The notes beneath the pieces are model-generated. The model had not been told where the DNA came from. It worked only from the letters and a program-made list of their open reading frames with translations, and made no database searches. From JALORV01 sp963703945 (GTDB taxonomy: Bacteria > Pseudomonadota > Gammaproteobacteria > Burkholderiales > Burkholderiaceae_F), in NCBI GenBank assembly GCA_963703945.1, contig CAVPGM010000011.1, forward strand, positions 62,001-126,000: a DNA stretch of 64,000 nt, written 5' to 3'. This document shows, one piece after another, positions 7,983-16,212 of the stretch. Numbering within the stretch: position 1 is the first letter of the stretch; every line of letters begins with the position of its first letter. The translations under genes and the position numbers were made by a program.

Positions 7983-8926
7983 GATTCGTCCCTCATTTCG
8001 CGCCCGGTCAGCTTGAGAAAGAGATCTTCCAGGTTGGCCGGCCGATGCAGGTAGCGCAGGCCCGCGATGGATTCAAGCGAATGCAGCGCCGCTGCCGGAT
8101 TCTCGGCGTAGCCGAACACCGTCTCGCCGGTGATCTCGATGCGATCGACCAGTGCGCGTCCCGTACCTTCAGCCCATGCGCGCGAACCGTCTCCATAGAC
8201 CTCGATGACCTGCGGTTCGATGTGCTCCCGGATCAGGTCTCGCGGCGCGCCCTCGGCGATCATGCGGCCGTGGTCGATCACCGCGAGACGATGCGCCAGC
8301 CGCTCGGCTTCGTCCATGAAATGCGTAGTAAGCAGGATCGTCTTGCCGCGACCGAGCAGTTGCTTCAGCCGCTCCCAGATTAGGTGGCGTGCCTGCGGAT
8401 CGAGGCCCGTCGTCGGCTCATCCATGAACAGCAGGTCAGGATCGTTGACGAGCGAGCGTGCAAGCGTCAGGCGGCGCTTCATGCCGCCGGATAGCTCGCC
8501 GATCCGCGCGTCCTTCCGATGCGAAAGGCTGGCGAACTCCAGCAGGTCAGGCAGTCGCCGCCTGACCTCGATGTCGGTTAGTCCAAAGTAGCGCCCGTAG
8601 ACGACGAGATTCTCGGTGACGGTGAAGTCCGGATCGAGGTTGTCCGTTTGCGGGACCACGCCAACTCGTATGCGCGCGCGCCTCGCTTCGCGCGGGACCG
8701 GCTCGCCGACCAGCGTGACCTCGCCCGCGTCCGGCTGAGTCAGTCCCAGGCAGCAGCGCAGCGTGGTCGTCTTGCCGGCGCCGTTCGGACCCAGCAATCC
8801 ATAGCACTCACCGCGGTGGATCGAGAACGACAGGCCATCGACCACGGCCGCATCTTCGTACACCTTGCGCAGTTCGCGTACGTCGAGGACCGGGTCGGGC
8901 GTGTTTAGCGCGGCTAGCGCAGGCAT
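7979..8926 (-). CDS. ABC exporter ATP-binding protein (NodI-like)
   Basis: 315 residues from the ATG at 8926. Walker A GPNGAGKTTT, signature LSGGM, Walker B LLFMDEP and the H-loop TTHFMDEAE are all present, followed by a C-terminal extension with a DUF4162-like fold (VIEVYGDGSRA ...) as in NodI/CcmA-type drug and glycolipid exporters. A longer in-frame start exists 60 bases upstream, but it would overlap the rplQ terminator stem. It pairs with the permease that follows. Confidence 0.9.
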   Translation of the reverse strand: MPALAALNTPDPVLDVRELRKVYEDAAVVDGLSFSIHRGECYGLLGPNGAGKTTTLRCCLGLTQPDAGEVTLVGEPVPREARRARIRVGVVPQTDNLDPDFTVTENLVVYGRYFGLTDIEVRRRLPDLLEFASLSHRKDARIGELSGGMKRRLTLARSLVNDPDLLFMDEPTTGLDPQARHLIWERLKQLLGRGKTILLTTHFMDEAERLAHRLAVIDHGRMIAEGAPRDLIREHIEPQVIEVYGDGSRAWAEGTGRALVDRIEITGETVFGYAENPAAALHSLESIAGLRYLHRPANLEDLFLKLTGREMRDES

Positions 8927-8944
8927 GCGGCTCAGAAAGCAAAA

Positions 8945-8962
8945 GGCCTGCCGAGGCAGGCC
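8945..8962 (-). terminator. Terminator of the alpha ribosomal operon
   Basis: GGCCTGCC (8945-8952) and GGCAGGCC (8955-8962) form an 8-bp stem that extends on its flanks. On the minus strand it is followed by TTTTGCTTT, 25 bases beyond the rplQ stop. It ends the long ribosomal transcript before the ABC genes. Confidence 0.8.
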
Positions 8963-8986
8963 CTTGCAGTCTAGCGTGGGTCGCAC

Positions 8987-9385
8987 TCAGCTTGCATCGT
9001 CCGCCGCATCGTCCTTCGCAGGTAGCTCGGGCCGGTCGACGAGCTCCATGTACGCCATCGGAGCGTTATCACCAACGCGGAAACCCATCTTCAGGATACG
9101 GGTGTAACCACCTTTGCGGGCCAGATAGCGGGGTCCGATCTCGCTGAACAGCTTCACCACCATTTCGCGGTCGCGCAGCCGGTTGAACGCCAGCCGCTTG
9201 TTGGCCACCGTCGGGTCCTTGCCCATGGTGATCAGCGGTTCGATCACGCGACGAAGCTCCTTCGCCTTCGGCAACGTGGTCTTGATCGCCTCGTGGCGAA
9301 GCAGCGAATTGCTCATGTTGCGGAACATCGCCAGCCGATGACTGCTGGTGCGGTTCAGTTTCCGCAAACCGTGTCCGTGACGCAT
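8987..9385 (-). CDS. rplQ: 50S ribosomal protein L17
   Basis: 132 residues. Begins MRHGHGLRKLNRTSSHR with the family motif LLRHEAIKTTLPKAKELRRVIEPLIT; binds near the peptide exit tunnel of the large subunit. Last gene of the alpha operon. An acidic C-terminal tail (AKDDAADDAS) extends past the E. coli-like core. Confidence 0.97.
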   Translation of the reverse strand: MRHGHGLRKLNRTSSHRLAMFRNMSNSLLRHEAIKTTLPKAKELRRVIEPLITMGKDPTVANKRLAFNRLRDREMVVKLFSEIGPRYLARKGGYTRILKMGFRVGDNAPMAYMELVDRPELPAKDDAADDAS

Positions 9386-9494
9386 CGTTCTTCCTTTCAG
9401 TCTTCAAGCCGACTCTTCGATCCCTGCTGGGCGGGTCGGTGGTTGGTTGCGCGGCCATCAAGCGGCGCCGCAGGCGTCCGCTTCGCTGGCCGCA

Positions 9495-9524
9495 GTTATT
9501 CCGGCGCGGCGCGTCCGGAATAAC
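9495..9524 (-). other. Intercistronic hairpin, rpoA-rplQ gap
   Basis: GTTATTCCGG (9495-9504) and CCGGAATAAC (9515-9524) form a perfect 10-bp stem with a 10-base loop, one base past the rpoA stop. No T-run follows on the minus strand, so it is more likely an mRNA-stability or processing element than a terminator. Confidence 0.6.
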
Positions 9525-9525
9525 A

Positions 9526-10509
9526 TCACTTGTCGAGCCCTGCAGGCGGCCAATTTTCAAGCTTCATGCCGAGCGTCAGGCCGCGCGCCGCGAGCACTTC
9601 CTTGATCTCGTTCAGCGACTTGCGACCCAGGTTCGGCGTCTTCAGCAGCTCATTTTCGGTGCGCTGGATCAGGTCACCGATGTAGTAGATGTTCTCGGCC
9701 TTCAGGCAGTTGGCCGAGCGCACGGTCAGCTCAAGGTCGTCGACCGGGCGCAGCAGGATCGGATCGACCTGCGGCGAACGCGCTGCCGCCGCTGCCGACG
9801 TCTCCGTCATTCCCTCGAGCGCGCCGAATACCTGCAGCTGATCCATCAGGATGCGCGCAGACTGGCGAACCGCTTCTTCGGGCGTCATCGCGCCGTTGGT
9901 CTCGATCGTCATCACCAGCTTGTCGAGGTCGGTGCGCTGCTCGACGCGGGCGGCTTCGACCGCGTATGACACGCGCTTGACCGGCGAGAAGGACGCGTCC
10001 ATCACGATGCGACCGATGGTCTTGGAATGATCGTCGCGGAATGCGCGCACGTTGCCCGGCACGTAGCCACGGCCCTTCTCGACCTTGACCTGCAGCTCCA
10101 GCCGGCCGCCACCGGACAGGTGGGCGATCACGTGGTCTGGATTGACGATCTCGACGTCGTGCGGCAGCTCGATGTCGCTGGCGACGACGATGCCTTCGCC
10201 TTCCTTGCGCAGCGTGAGCGTGACCTCATCGCGGTTGTGCAGCTTGAACACGATGCCCTTCATGTTCAGCAGGATGTCGACGACATCCTCGCGCACGCCA
10301 TCGACTGTCGAATATTCGTGAACGACCCCGGTGATCTGCGCCTCGGTCGGTGCATAGCCGACCATCGAGGACAGCAGGATGCGCCGGAGCGCATTGCCGA
10401 GCGTGTGGCCGTAGCCGCGCTCGAACGGTTCCATGGTGACGATCGCGGCATTCGGGCCGACCGGCTCGACCTCGATTGCGCGCGGCTTCAGCAGTGCAGT
10501 GCTTGTCAT
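9526..10509 (-). CDS. rpoA: RNA polymerase alpha subunit
   Basis: 327 residues. The N-terminal assembly domain (FERGYGHTLGNALRRILLSSM) nucleates beta and beta' binding. A linker leads to the C-terminal domain (DLELTVRSANCLKAENIYYIGDLIQ, then TPNLGRKSLNEIKEVLAARGL), which contacts UP elements and activators. Sits between rpsD and rplQ in the usual alpha operon order. Confidence 0.98.
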   Translation of the reverse strand: MTSTALLKPRAIEVEPVGPNAAIVTMEPFERGYGHTLGNALRRILLSSMVGYAPTEAQITGVVHEYSTVDGVREDVVDILLNMKGIVFKLHNRDEVTLTLRKEGEGIVVASDIELPHDVEIVNPDHVIAHLSGGGRLELQVKVEKGRGYVPGNVRAFRDDHSKTIGRIVMDASFSPVKRVSYAVEAARVEQRTDLDKLVMTIETNGAMTPEEAVRQSARILMDQLQVFGALEGMTETSAAAAARSPQVDPILLRPVDDLELTVRSANCLKAENIYYIGDLIQRTENELLKTPNLGRKSLNEIKEVLAARGLTLGMKLENWPPAGLDK

Positions 10510-10605
10510 TGGTGACTATCCCTTCAATACCCTCGGTTCGTTACACCGATAAGGCTGATGGTCGGGGCTGAATCAGCGGGTACGGTCGCCCAAACAAACC
10601 GTAGT

Positions 10606-10630
10606 CGCCGGACCGCGAAGCGGGCCGGCG
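10606..10630 (-). repeat. Hairpin repeat, copy 1 (rpsD-rpoA gap)
   Basis: CGCCGG-A-CCGC (10606-10616) and GCGG-G-CCGGCG (10620-10630) form an 11-bp stem with one mismatch and a GAA loop, directly followed by CCCCTGAA. The same outer design, with the same CCCCTGAA flank, recurs at 37180-37206. The 134-base gap otherwise contains only the leader of rpoA. Confidence 0.55.
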
Positions 10631-10643
10631 CCCCTGAAATACG

Positions 10644-11267
10644 TTATCGCGAATACAACTCGACGACCAGCGACTCGTTGACATCCTGTGCGACTTCGCC
10701 GCGGTCGGGCAGCTGCTTGAACTTGCCTTCCAGCTTCTTCGGATCGACGTCGACCCATGAGGGGAAACCCGACTGCTCGGCCAGCGTCAGTGCCTCCTGG
10801 ATGCGCCCCTGCTTCTTGGCCTTCTCGCGGACCGTGACGATGTCGCCCGACTTCACCAGCATCGACGGGATGCCGGCGGTCTCGCCGTTCAGCGCGATCG
10901 CGCGGTGCGACACGAGCTGACGCGCCTCGGCGCGGGTCGCCCCGAAGCCCATGCGGTAGACGACGTTGTCCAGACGCGACTCGAGCAGCATGATCAGGTG
11001 CTCGCCGGTGTTGCCCTTGCGGCGGGACGCTTCCTGGTAGTAGCGGCGGAACTGACGCTCGAGTACGCCATACATGCGCTTGACCTTCTGCTTTTCGCGC
11101 AGTTGCGTGCCGTAGTCCGACTGGCGCGCACCCGAGGTGCGACCGTGCTGGCCCGGCTTCGAATCCGCCTTGGCCTTCGAATCGAAGGCGCGTCGCGAAC
11201 TCTTGAGAAATAGGTCGGTGCCCTCGCGGCGCGAGAGCTTGAGTTTCGGTCCTGTGTAACGTGCCAC
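10644..11267 (-). CDS. rpsD: 30S ribosomal protein S4
   Basis: 207 residues. Starts MARYTGPKLKLSRREGTDL; contains the S4 RNA-binding domain (LDNVVYRMGFGATRAEARQLVSHRAIALNG). Primary 16S rRNA binder at the 5' domain and, in E. coli, the translational repressor of the alpha operon. A hairpin-rich gap of 159 bases separates it from rpsK. Confidence 0.98.
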   Translation of the reverse strand: MARYTGPKLKLSRREGTDLFLKSSRRAFDSKAKADSKPGQHGRTSGARQSDYGTQLREKQKVKRMYGVLERQFRRYYQEASRRKGNTGEHLIMLLESRLDNVVYRMGFGATRAEARQLVSHRAIALNGETAGIPSMLVKSGDIVTVREKAKKQGRIQEALTLAEQSGFPSWVDVDPKKLEGKFKQLPDRGEVAQDVNESLVVELYSR

Positions 11268-11426
11268 TTTGCTTTCCCTTTCATCCTGCGACTGAGCCGC
11301 ATTAAGTCACCGCTCGTTGGCGGGACACCGAGGCAGTTTCCTGCCTTTGTAATGAAAAATTCGTCTGGCTCCGCCAGCGAATTCTTCTAACCAATCACGC
11401 GAAAGTAGGTTTGTACTTTCGCGCGC
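11268..11426 (-). promoter_or_regulatory. Hairpin-rich rpsK-rpsD gap, possible S4 control or attenuator site
   Basis: On the minus strand the order is: a perfect 10-bp stem CGCGAAAGTA/TACTTTCGCG (11398-11423), then an AATTCGCTGGC-type stem (about 11358-11383, one bulge) followed by TTTTTC, then AGGCAG/CTGCCT with a GAAA loop. The second hairpin resembles a rho-independent terminator inside the operon, so it could attenuate rpsD-rpoA-rplQ expression. Function is inferred from structure only. Confidence 0.45.
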
Positions 11427-11840
11427 TCAAACGCGGCGCCGCTTCGGCGGACGCACGCCGTTGTGCGGGACCGGCGTGATGTCCTGGATCGACGTGACCC
11501 GAATGCCGATCGCGTTCAGCGCCCTGACGGACGACTCTCGGCCGGGGCCGGGACCGGTGATACGCACTTCGAGGTTCTTGATCCCATGCTCCTGCGCCGC
11601 GCGACCGGCGTTCTCGGCCGCCACCTGGGCAGCGAACGGCGTCGACTTGCGCGATCCCTTGAAGCCCTGACCGCCCGAGCTCGCCCACGAAAGCGCGTTG
11701 CCCTGCCGATCGGTGATCGTGATGATCGTGTTGTTGAACGACGCGTGCACGTGCGCGATGCCGTCCGACACGACCTTCTTGACCTTCTTGCGGGCCCGCT
11801 GCTGGGCGGCCACCTGCTGAGCGCTTGGAGCCTTAGCCAT
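11427..11840 (-). CDS. rpsK: 30S ribosomal protein S11
   Basis: 137 residues. Core HVHASFNNTIITITDRQGNALSW and the C-terminal VTSIQDITPVPHNGVRPPKRRRV are characteristic. Located on the 30S platform next to the Shine-Dalgarno helix. Fourteen bases downstream of the rpsM stop in the alpha operon. Confidence 0.98.
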   Translation of the reverse strand: MAKAPSAQQVAAQQRARKKVKKVVSDGIAHVHASFNNTIITITDRQGNALSWASSGGQGFKGSRKSTPFAAQVAAENAGRAAQEHGIKNLEVRITGPGPGRESSVRALNAIGIRVTSIQDITPVPHNGVRPPKRRRV

Positions 11841-11854
11841 CTAGTTTGTCCTCC

Positions 11855-12227
11855 TCAAGCCGATTTCTTCAGCGACACGCCGGCCTTGCGCGGGCCCTTG
11901 CGCGTGCGCGCATTGGTGCGCGTGCGCTGGCCGCGCACCGGGAGGCCACGGCGATGGCGCACTCCGCGATAGGTGCCGAGGTCGATCAGTCGCTTGATCG
12001 ACAACTGGATCTCGCGGCGCAGGTCGCCCTCGACGGTCGCGCGTGCGATTTCCTCGCGGATCCGTTCGAGTTCGGCGTCGTTGAGTTCCTTTATCTTCTT
12101 GCTGTAGGGAACCGCGGCGGCGTCGCAGGATCGCGCGCGCCTTGGAGCGGCCGATGCCATAGATCGCAGTCAGGCCGATCTCGGCGTGCTGGTGCGGAGG
12201 GATGTTGATACCGACTATACGAGCCAT
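11855..12227 (-). pseudogene. rpsM: 30S ribosomal protein S13, one-base frameshift (probable sequence error)
   Basis: The frame from the ATG at 12227 gives ARIVGINIPPHQH and IGLTAIYGIGRSKARAI, then S13 homology continues one frame over as CDAAAVPYSKKIKELND to the TGA at 11855-11857. One extra G in the plus-strand GG at 12128-12129 explains it; without it the product is 123 residues, a normal S13 ending TRTNARTRKGPRK. S13 contacts the P-site tRNA and bridges to the 50S. No second copy is seen, and the gene is close to indispensable, so an assembly error is likely. Confidence 0.85.
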
Positions 12228-12247
12228 TCTGAGTCCTCGTTGTCCGC

Positions 12248-12361
12248 TTAGCCCTGGCGCTGCTTGTGACGCGGGTCGGTGCAGATCACTCGCACGACGC
12301 GCTTGCGCCGGATGACCTTGCACTTGCGGCACATCTTCTTGACGGAAGCCATCACTTTCAT
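12248..12361 (-). CDS. rpmJ: 50S ribosomal protein L36
   Basis: A 37-residue gene too short for most ORF filters. Translation: MKVMASVKKMCRKCKVI, then RRKRVVRVICTDPRHKQRQG. The C-x2-C, C and H residues form the zinc-binding ribbon of the C+ type of L36. Lies 17 bases after infA and 20 before rpsM, the usual beta/gammaproteobacterial position after secY. Confidence 0.95.
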   Translation of the reverse strand: MKVMASVKKMCRKCKVIRRKRVVRVICTDPRHKQRQG

Positions 12362-12378
12362 CTTGCTCTCCAACCGCG

Positions 12379-12597
12379 CTACTTGGCGCGGAACACTATG
12401 CGGGCGCGCGACAGATCGTACGGAGTCAGCTCGACGGTCACCTTGTCGCCCGGCAGGATGCGGATGTAGTGCATGCGCATCTTTCCGGAAATGTGACCCA
12501 GTACCACATGCCCGTTCTCAAGCTTCACGCGAAACGTCGCATTCGGGAGATTCTCGAGAATCTCTCCCTGCATCTGGATCGCGTCGTCCTTCGCCAT
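12379..12597 (-). CDS. infA: Translation initiation factor IF-1
   Basis: 72 residues, an OB-fold (S1-like) protein that binds the ribosomal A site during initiation. Reads MAKDDAIQMQGEILENLP ... RILPGDKVTVELTPYDLSRARI. Placed between secY and rpmJ, as in many betaproteobacteria. Confidence 0.97.
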   Translation of the reverse strand: MAKDDAIQMQGEILENLPNATFRVKLENGHVVLGHISGKMRMHYIRILPGDKVTVELTPYDLSRARIVFRAK

Positions 12598-12608
12598 CGT
12601 TCCCGGGC

Positions 12609-13940
12609 TCAGCGTGGCAGTTGCCCGCCGAACCCCTTGAAATTGGTCTTCTTCAGCAGCGACTCATACTGGTGCGTCATCAGGTACGCCTGCACCTGCG
12701 CCATGAAGTCCATCGTCACGACCACCACGATCAGCAGCGACGTCCCGCCAAAGTAGAACGGCACCGAAAATCGCTTGTTGAGAAATTCCGGCACCAGGCA
12801 GACGACGGTGATGTAGATCGCGCCGGCGAGCGTCAGTCGCATCAGGATCTTGTCGATGTAGCGAGCCGTCTGCTCGCCCGGGCGGATACCCGGCACGAAG
12901 GCTCCACTTTTCTTCAGGTTGTCCGCGGTCTCCTTGCTGTTGAAGACCAGCGCCGTGTAGAAGAAGCAGAAGAACACGATCAGAGATGCATACAGGAACA
13001 TGTAGAGCGGCTGACCGGGCGACAGCGCCGCGGCCAGGTCACGGATCCAGCGCGTCGCATCGCCCGTCGTGAACCAGCTCGCCAGCGTGGCCGGGAACAG
13101 GATCAGCGACGACGCGAAGATCGGCGGAATCACGCCCGACATGTTGAGCTTGAGCGGCAGGAACGAGCTTTGACCACCGTAGATCTTGTTGCCGACCTGG
13201 CGCTTGGCGTAGTTGACGGTGATCTTGCGCTGCCCACGCTCGACGAACACGACGAACGCGGTGACGACGACGATCAGGGCAATGATGAAAATGGCGGCCA
13301 GCGGGTTGAGGCCACCGGTGCGCACCAACTCGAACAGGCCACCGATCGCGTTCGGCAGCCCGGCGACGATGCCGGCGAAGATCAGGATAGAAATCCCGTT
13401 GCCCAGCCCGCGCTCGGTGATCTGCTCACCCAGCCACATCAGGAAAATCGTGCCGGTGACCAGCGAGACGACGCAGATGAAGCGGAACATCAGACCCGGG
13501 TCGAGGACCAGCCCCTGCTGCGATTCGAGTGCGACCGAGATGCCGATCGCCTGGAAGATCGCCAGTCCCAGCGTGCCGTAGCGCGTGTACTGCGTGATCT
13601 TGCGACGGCCCGACTCGCCTTCCTTGCGCAGCGCCTCGAGCGAGGGCAGCACATAGGTCAGCATCTGCATGATGATCGACGCCGAGATGTACGGCATGAT
13701 CCCGAGAGCGAACACCGAGAAGCGCGACAGCGCGCCGCCCGAGAACATGTTGAACAGCCCCAGGATGCCGCCCTGCTGCGAATTGAACAGCTGGCGCAGC
13801 TGGTCCGGGTCGATGCCGGGAACCGGAATGTGCGTGCCGACCCTGTAGACGAGCAGCGCCAGCAACAGGAAGAACAGGCGACGCTTGAGGTCGCCGTATT
13901 TCCCGGTGCTGCCGATCGTTGCGGATGCGCTGGTGGCCAC
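12609..13940 (-). CDS. secY: SecY, protein-conducting channel subunit
   Basis: 443 residues with ten predicted membrane helices; the pore subunit of the SecYEG translocon in the inner membrane. GTG start at 13940. Recognisable segments are HIPVPGIDPDQL, GIMPYISASIIMQ and NLKKSGAFVPGIRPGEQT. Lies between rplO and infA at the end of the spc operon; SecE is encoded at 40.3 kb in this window. Confidence 0.98.
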   Translation of the reverse strand: MATSASATIGSTGKYGDLKRRLFFLLLALLVYRVGTHIPVPGIDPDQLRQLFNSQQGGILGLFNMFSGGALSRFSVFALGIMPYISASIIMQMLTYVLPSLEALRKEGESGRRKITQYTRYGTLGLAIFQAIGISVALESQQGLVLDPGLMFRFICVVSLVTGTIFLMWLGEQITERGLGNGISILIFAGIVAGLPNAIGGLFELVRTGGLNPLAAIFIIALIVVVTAFVVFVERGQRKITVNYAKRQVGNKIYGGQSSFLPLKLNMSGVIPPIFASSLILFPATLASWFTTGDATRWIRDLAAALSPGQPLYMFLYASLIVFFCFFYTALVFNSKETADNLKKSGAFVPGIRPGEQTARYIDKILMRLTLAGAIYITVVCLVPEFLNKRFSVPFYFGGTSLLIVVVVTMDFMAQVQAYLMTHQYESLLKKTNFKGFGGQLPR

Positions 13941-14013
13941 GCGGAATGTCCTGTTTACGTCAGGTGAGGCCGATCACTGCTTTTTCGATGGGGCTTTTTG
14001 CGGCGCGGCTTGT

Positions 14014-14529
14014 TCACCGCCGCCTTGATCGCAGCCGCCTTGTCCGCGGCCGCCTTCTTGCCGCGGCCTTCTTCGCCGTGTCCGGCGTCACCGCCGGTTC
14101 GGCGACCGAGCCGCCGGCCGCTTCGATCGCCGCCTTGGCACCCTTGGTGACGCCGATGCCTCGCACGCTGACCTTGCGCGACAGCTCGCCGGTCTTCACC
14201 ACGCGGGCATCCAGCGCCAGCGGCGACACCACGCCGGCCTGCTTGAGGACCGCCAGATCGATCTCGTCGACGCCCAGTCGTTGCAGGTCGGCCAGTCGAA
14301 CCACTTCGACGAAGCGGCGCGCAAGCGACGTGAATCCGCGCTTCGGCAGGCGCCGGTAGAGCGGCATCTGCCCGCCCTCGAAGCCCACCTTGTGGAAGCC
14401 GCCCGCGCGCGACTTCTGGCCCTTGTGTCCACGGCCGGCGGTCTTGCCCCAGCCGGAGCCGATGCCGCGTCCGACCCGGTGCTTGGCACTCTTGCTGCCC
14501 GCGGCCGGCTTCAGGTTGTTGAGGCGCAT
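14014..14529 (-). CDS. rplO: 50S ribosomal protein L15, C-terminal tail possibly frameshifted
   Basis: 171 residues as read. The core (MRLNNLKPAAGSKSAKHRVGRG ... KGAKAAIEAAGGSVAEP) is a normal L15, usually about 145 residues. From roughly residue 158 the frame turns into an arginine run (AAARRRPRTRRLRSRRR), whereas the next frame gives a lysine/alanine tail (KKAAADKAAAIKAAVNKPRR), far more like L15 tails in GC-rich bacteria. One missing base near 14059 would explain this. The core call is firm; the tail sequence is doubtful. Confidence 0.9.
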   Translation of the reverse strand: MRLNNLKPAAGSKSAKHRVGRGIGSGWGKTAGRGHKGQKSRAGGFHKVGFEGGQMPLYRRLPKRGFTSLARRFVEVVRLADLQRLGVDEIDLAVLKQAGVVSPLALDARVVKTGELSRKVSVRGIGVTKGAKAAIEAAGGSVAEPAVTPDTAKKAAARRRPRTRRLRSRRR

Positions 14530-14544
14530 CTGTTGAACCTGTCC

Positions 14545-14724
14545 TTACTCGCCGACCGTAACCAGGTGGGCGACCTTGTTGATCATGCCGCGCACGGCCG
14601 GTGTGTCCTCCAGCTCGCGCGTCTGATGCATCTTCTTCAGCCCGAGACCGCGTACCGTGGCCTGGTGAGCGGCCTTGGCCGAAATCGGACTCTTGACCAG
14701 CTTGACCTTCAGCGTCTTCTTCAT
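14545..14724 (-). CDS. rpmD: 50S ribosomal protein L30
   Basis: 59 residues, below usual ORF cut-offs. Translation begins MKKTLKVKLVKSPISAKAAH and continues VRGLGLKKMHQTRELEDTPAVRGMINKVAHLV, a clear L30. Located between rpsE and rplO, fifteen bases from each, as in the standard spc operon. Confidence 0.96.
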   Translation of the reverse strand: MKKTLKVKLVKSPISAKAAHQATVRGLGLKKMHQTRELEDTPAVRGMINKVAHLVTVGE

Positions 14725-14738
14725 CGTCCGCCCCCGGC

Positions 14739-15260
14739 TCAGCCGAGCATTTCCTCGACCGACTTGCCGCGCTTGGCGGCGATCTCGGCCGGAGTGCGCA
14801 GCTTGCTCAACGCGTTCAGCGTGGCGCGCACCAGGTTGTAGGGGTTGGTCGACCCGTGCGACTTGGCAACGATGTTGCGGATACCTATGACGTCGAAGAT
14901 CGCGCGCATCGGACCGCCGGCGATGACGCCGGTCCCGTCCGCCGCCGGGGAAAGGATCACCTTCGACGCGCCGTGCTTGCCTTCGACGACGTGATGCACG
15001 GTGCCATTCTTCAGCGGCACGCGCTCCATGCCGCGACGCGCCTTTTCCATCGCCTTCTGGACCGAGACCGGCACTTCGCGCGCCTTGCCCTTGCCCATGC
15101 CGATGCGGCCGTCACCGTCGCCGACCACCGTCAGCGCTGCAAATCCGAGGATGCGACCGCCTTTCACCACTTTGGTGACGCGGTTGATCGCGATCATCTT
15201 TTCCTTGATGCCGTCGTCGCGGTCCTCGGAGACGACACCCTTGGGTTGAACTCGTGCCAT
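14739..15260 (-). CDS. rpsE: 30S ribosomal protein S5
   Basis: 173 residues. N-terminal dsRNA-binding-like domain (DGIKEKMIAINRVTKVVKGGRILGF) and the GDGDGRIGMGKGKAREVP motif; sits at the mRNA entry channel and helps decoding fidelity. Overall length is typical. Confidence 0.98.
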   Translation of the reverse strand: MARVQPKGVVSEDRDDGIKEKMIAINRVTKVVKGGRILGFAALTVVGDGDGRIGMGKGKAREVPVSVQKAMEKARRGMERVPLKNGTVHHVVEGKHGASKVILSPAADGTGVIAGGPMRAIFDVIGIRNIVAKSHGSTNPYNLVRATLNALSKLRTPAEIAAKRGKSVEEMLG

Positions 15261-15273
15261 TGCGGCTTCCTCC

Positions 15274-15642
15274 TCAGAACTTCAGGCCGGCTTCACGCGC
15301 GGCTTCCGCCAGCGCCTTGACCCGTCCATGGAATCGATAACCGGCGCGGTCGAATGCAACGCTCTCGATGCCCGCGGCCTTCGCCTTCTGCGCGATGCGT
15401 GCGCCGACCAGCTTGGCGGCGTCGACATTGCCGCCCTTGCCCTTGGCCGAGGCGAGTTGCGTGCGGACCTCGGGCTCCACCGTCGACGCGGTCGCGAGCA
15501 CCTTCGCACCATCGGCCGCGATCACGCTGGCGTAGATGTGCTGGTTGGTGCGGTTAACCGTCAGCCGCTCGACCTTCTTCAGCGCGATACGCGCGCGAGT
15601 GGCGCGGGCGCGGCGCAGTCGGGATTCCTTCTTTTCGATCAT
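15274..15642 (-). CDS. rplR: 50S ribosomal protein L18
   Basis: 122 residues. Binds 5S rRNA in the central protuberance together with L5. Contains RLTVNRTNQHIYASVIAADG and the terminal YRFHGRVKALAEAAREAGLKF. Thirteen bases upstream of rpsE. Confidence 0.97.
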   Translation of the reverse strand: MIEKKESRLRRARATRARIALKKVERLTVNRTNQHIYASVIAADGAKVLATASTVEPEVRTQLASAKGKGGNVDAAKLVGARIAQKAKAAGIESVAFDRAGYRFHGRVKALAEAAREAGLKF

Positions 15643-15660
15643 GGATGACCTCTCGCCGCG

Positions 15661-16195
15661 TTACTTCTTCTTGGTCTCTTTGATGACGACCACTTCGTCG
15701 ATGTAGCGCACTGCCCTTGCCCTTGTAGGGTTCCGGCGGCTTGTAGCCACGGACTTCCGCCGCAACCTGGCCGACTTTCTGCTTGTCGACGCCCTTGATG
15801 ACGATCTCGGTCTGCGACGGCGTTTCGCACTTCACGCCCGCCGGCATCTGATGCACGATCGGGTGCGAAAATCCGAGAGACAGATTCAGCTTGTCCCCTT
15901 GCGCCTGCGCGCGGTAACCAACTCCCACCAGCGACAGCTTCTTCTCGAAGCCCTTGGTGACACCCACCACCATGCCGGCGACCAGTGCGCGCATCGTCCC
16001 ACTCATCGCATTCGCTTCGCGCGACTCGTCGACTGCGGCAAACGAGACCTGGCCGTTTTCGACGGCCATCCGCACCCGTCCCGACGCCAGCTGCTTCAGC
16101 GTGCCCAGCGGCCCCTTGACGGTGATCGTGTCGCCGGCGATCTGCACATCGACGCCCTTCGCGACGGTCACCGGAATTCGTGCAACTCGAGACAT
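15661..16195 (-). pseudogene. rplF: 50S ribosomal protein L6, one-base frameshift (probable sequence error)
   Basis: The ATG at 16195 starts a normal L6 (MSRVARIPVTVAKGVDVQI) through RGYKPPEPYKGKG. One extra base at 15712 then shifts the frame; without it the protein continues VRYIDEVVVIKETKKK to the TAA at 15661-15663, giving 177 residues. As written, translation would run on into the rplR region with unrelated residues. L6 lies near the elongation-factor site of the 50S and is important for subunit assembly, so an assembly error is the likely reason. Confidence 0.87.
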
Positions 16196-16212
16196 TGCCT
16201 TTCCTCCGCCCG

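Noticed and set aside
12279..13967. 562-residue open frame on the plus strand across infA and secY
   Set aside because: It is antisense to secY, infA and rpmJ, has charged low-complexity content and no homology; GC-rich codon bias opens such frames.
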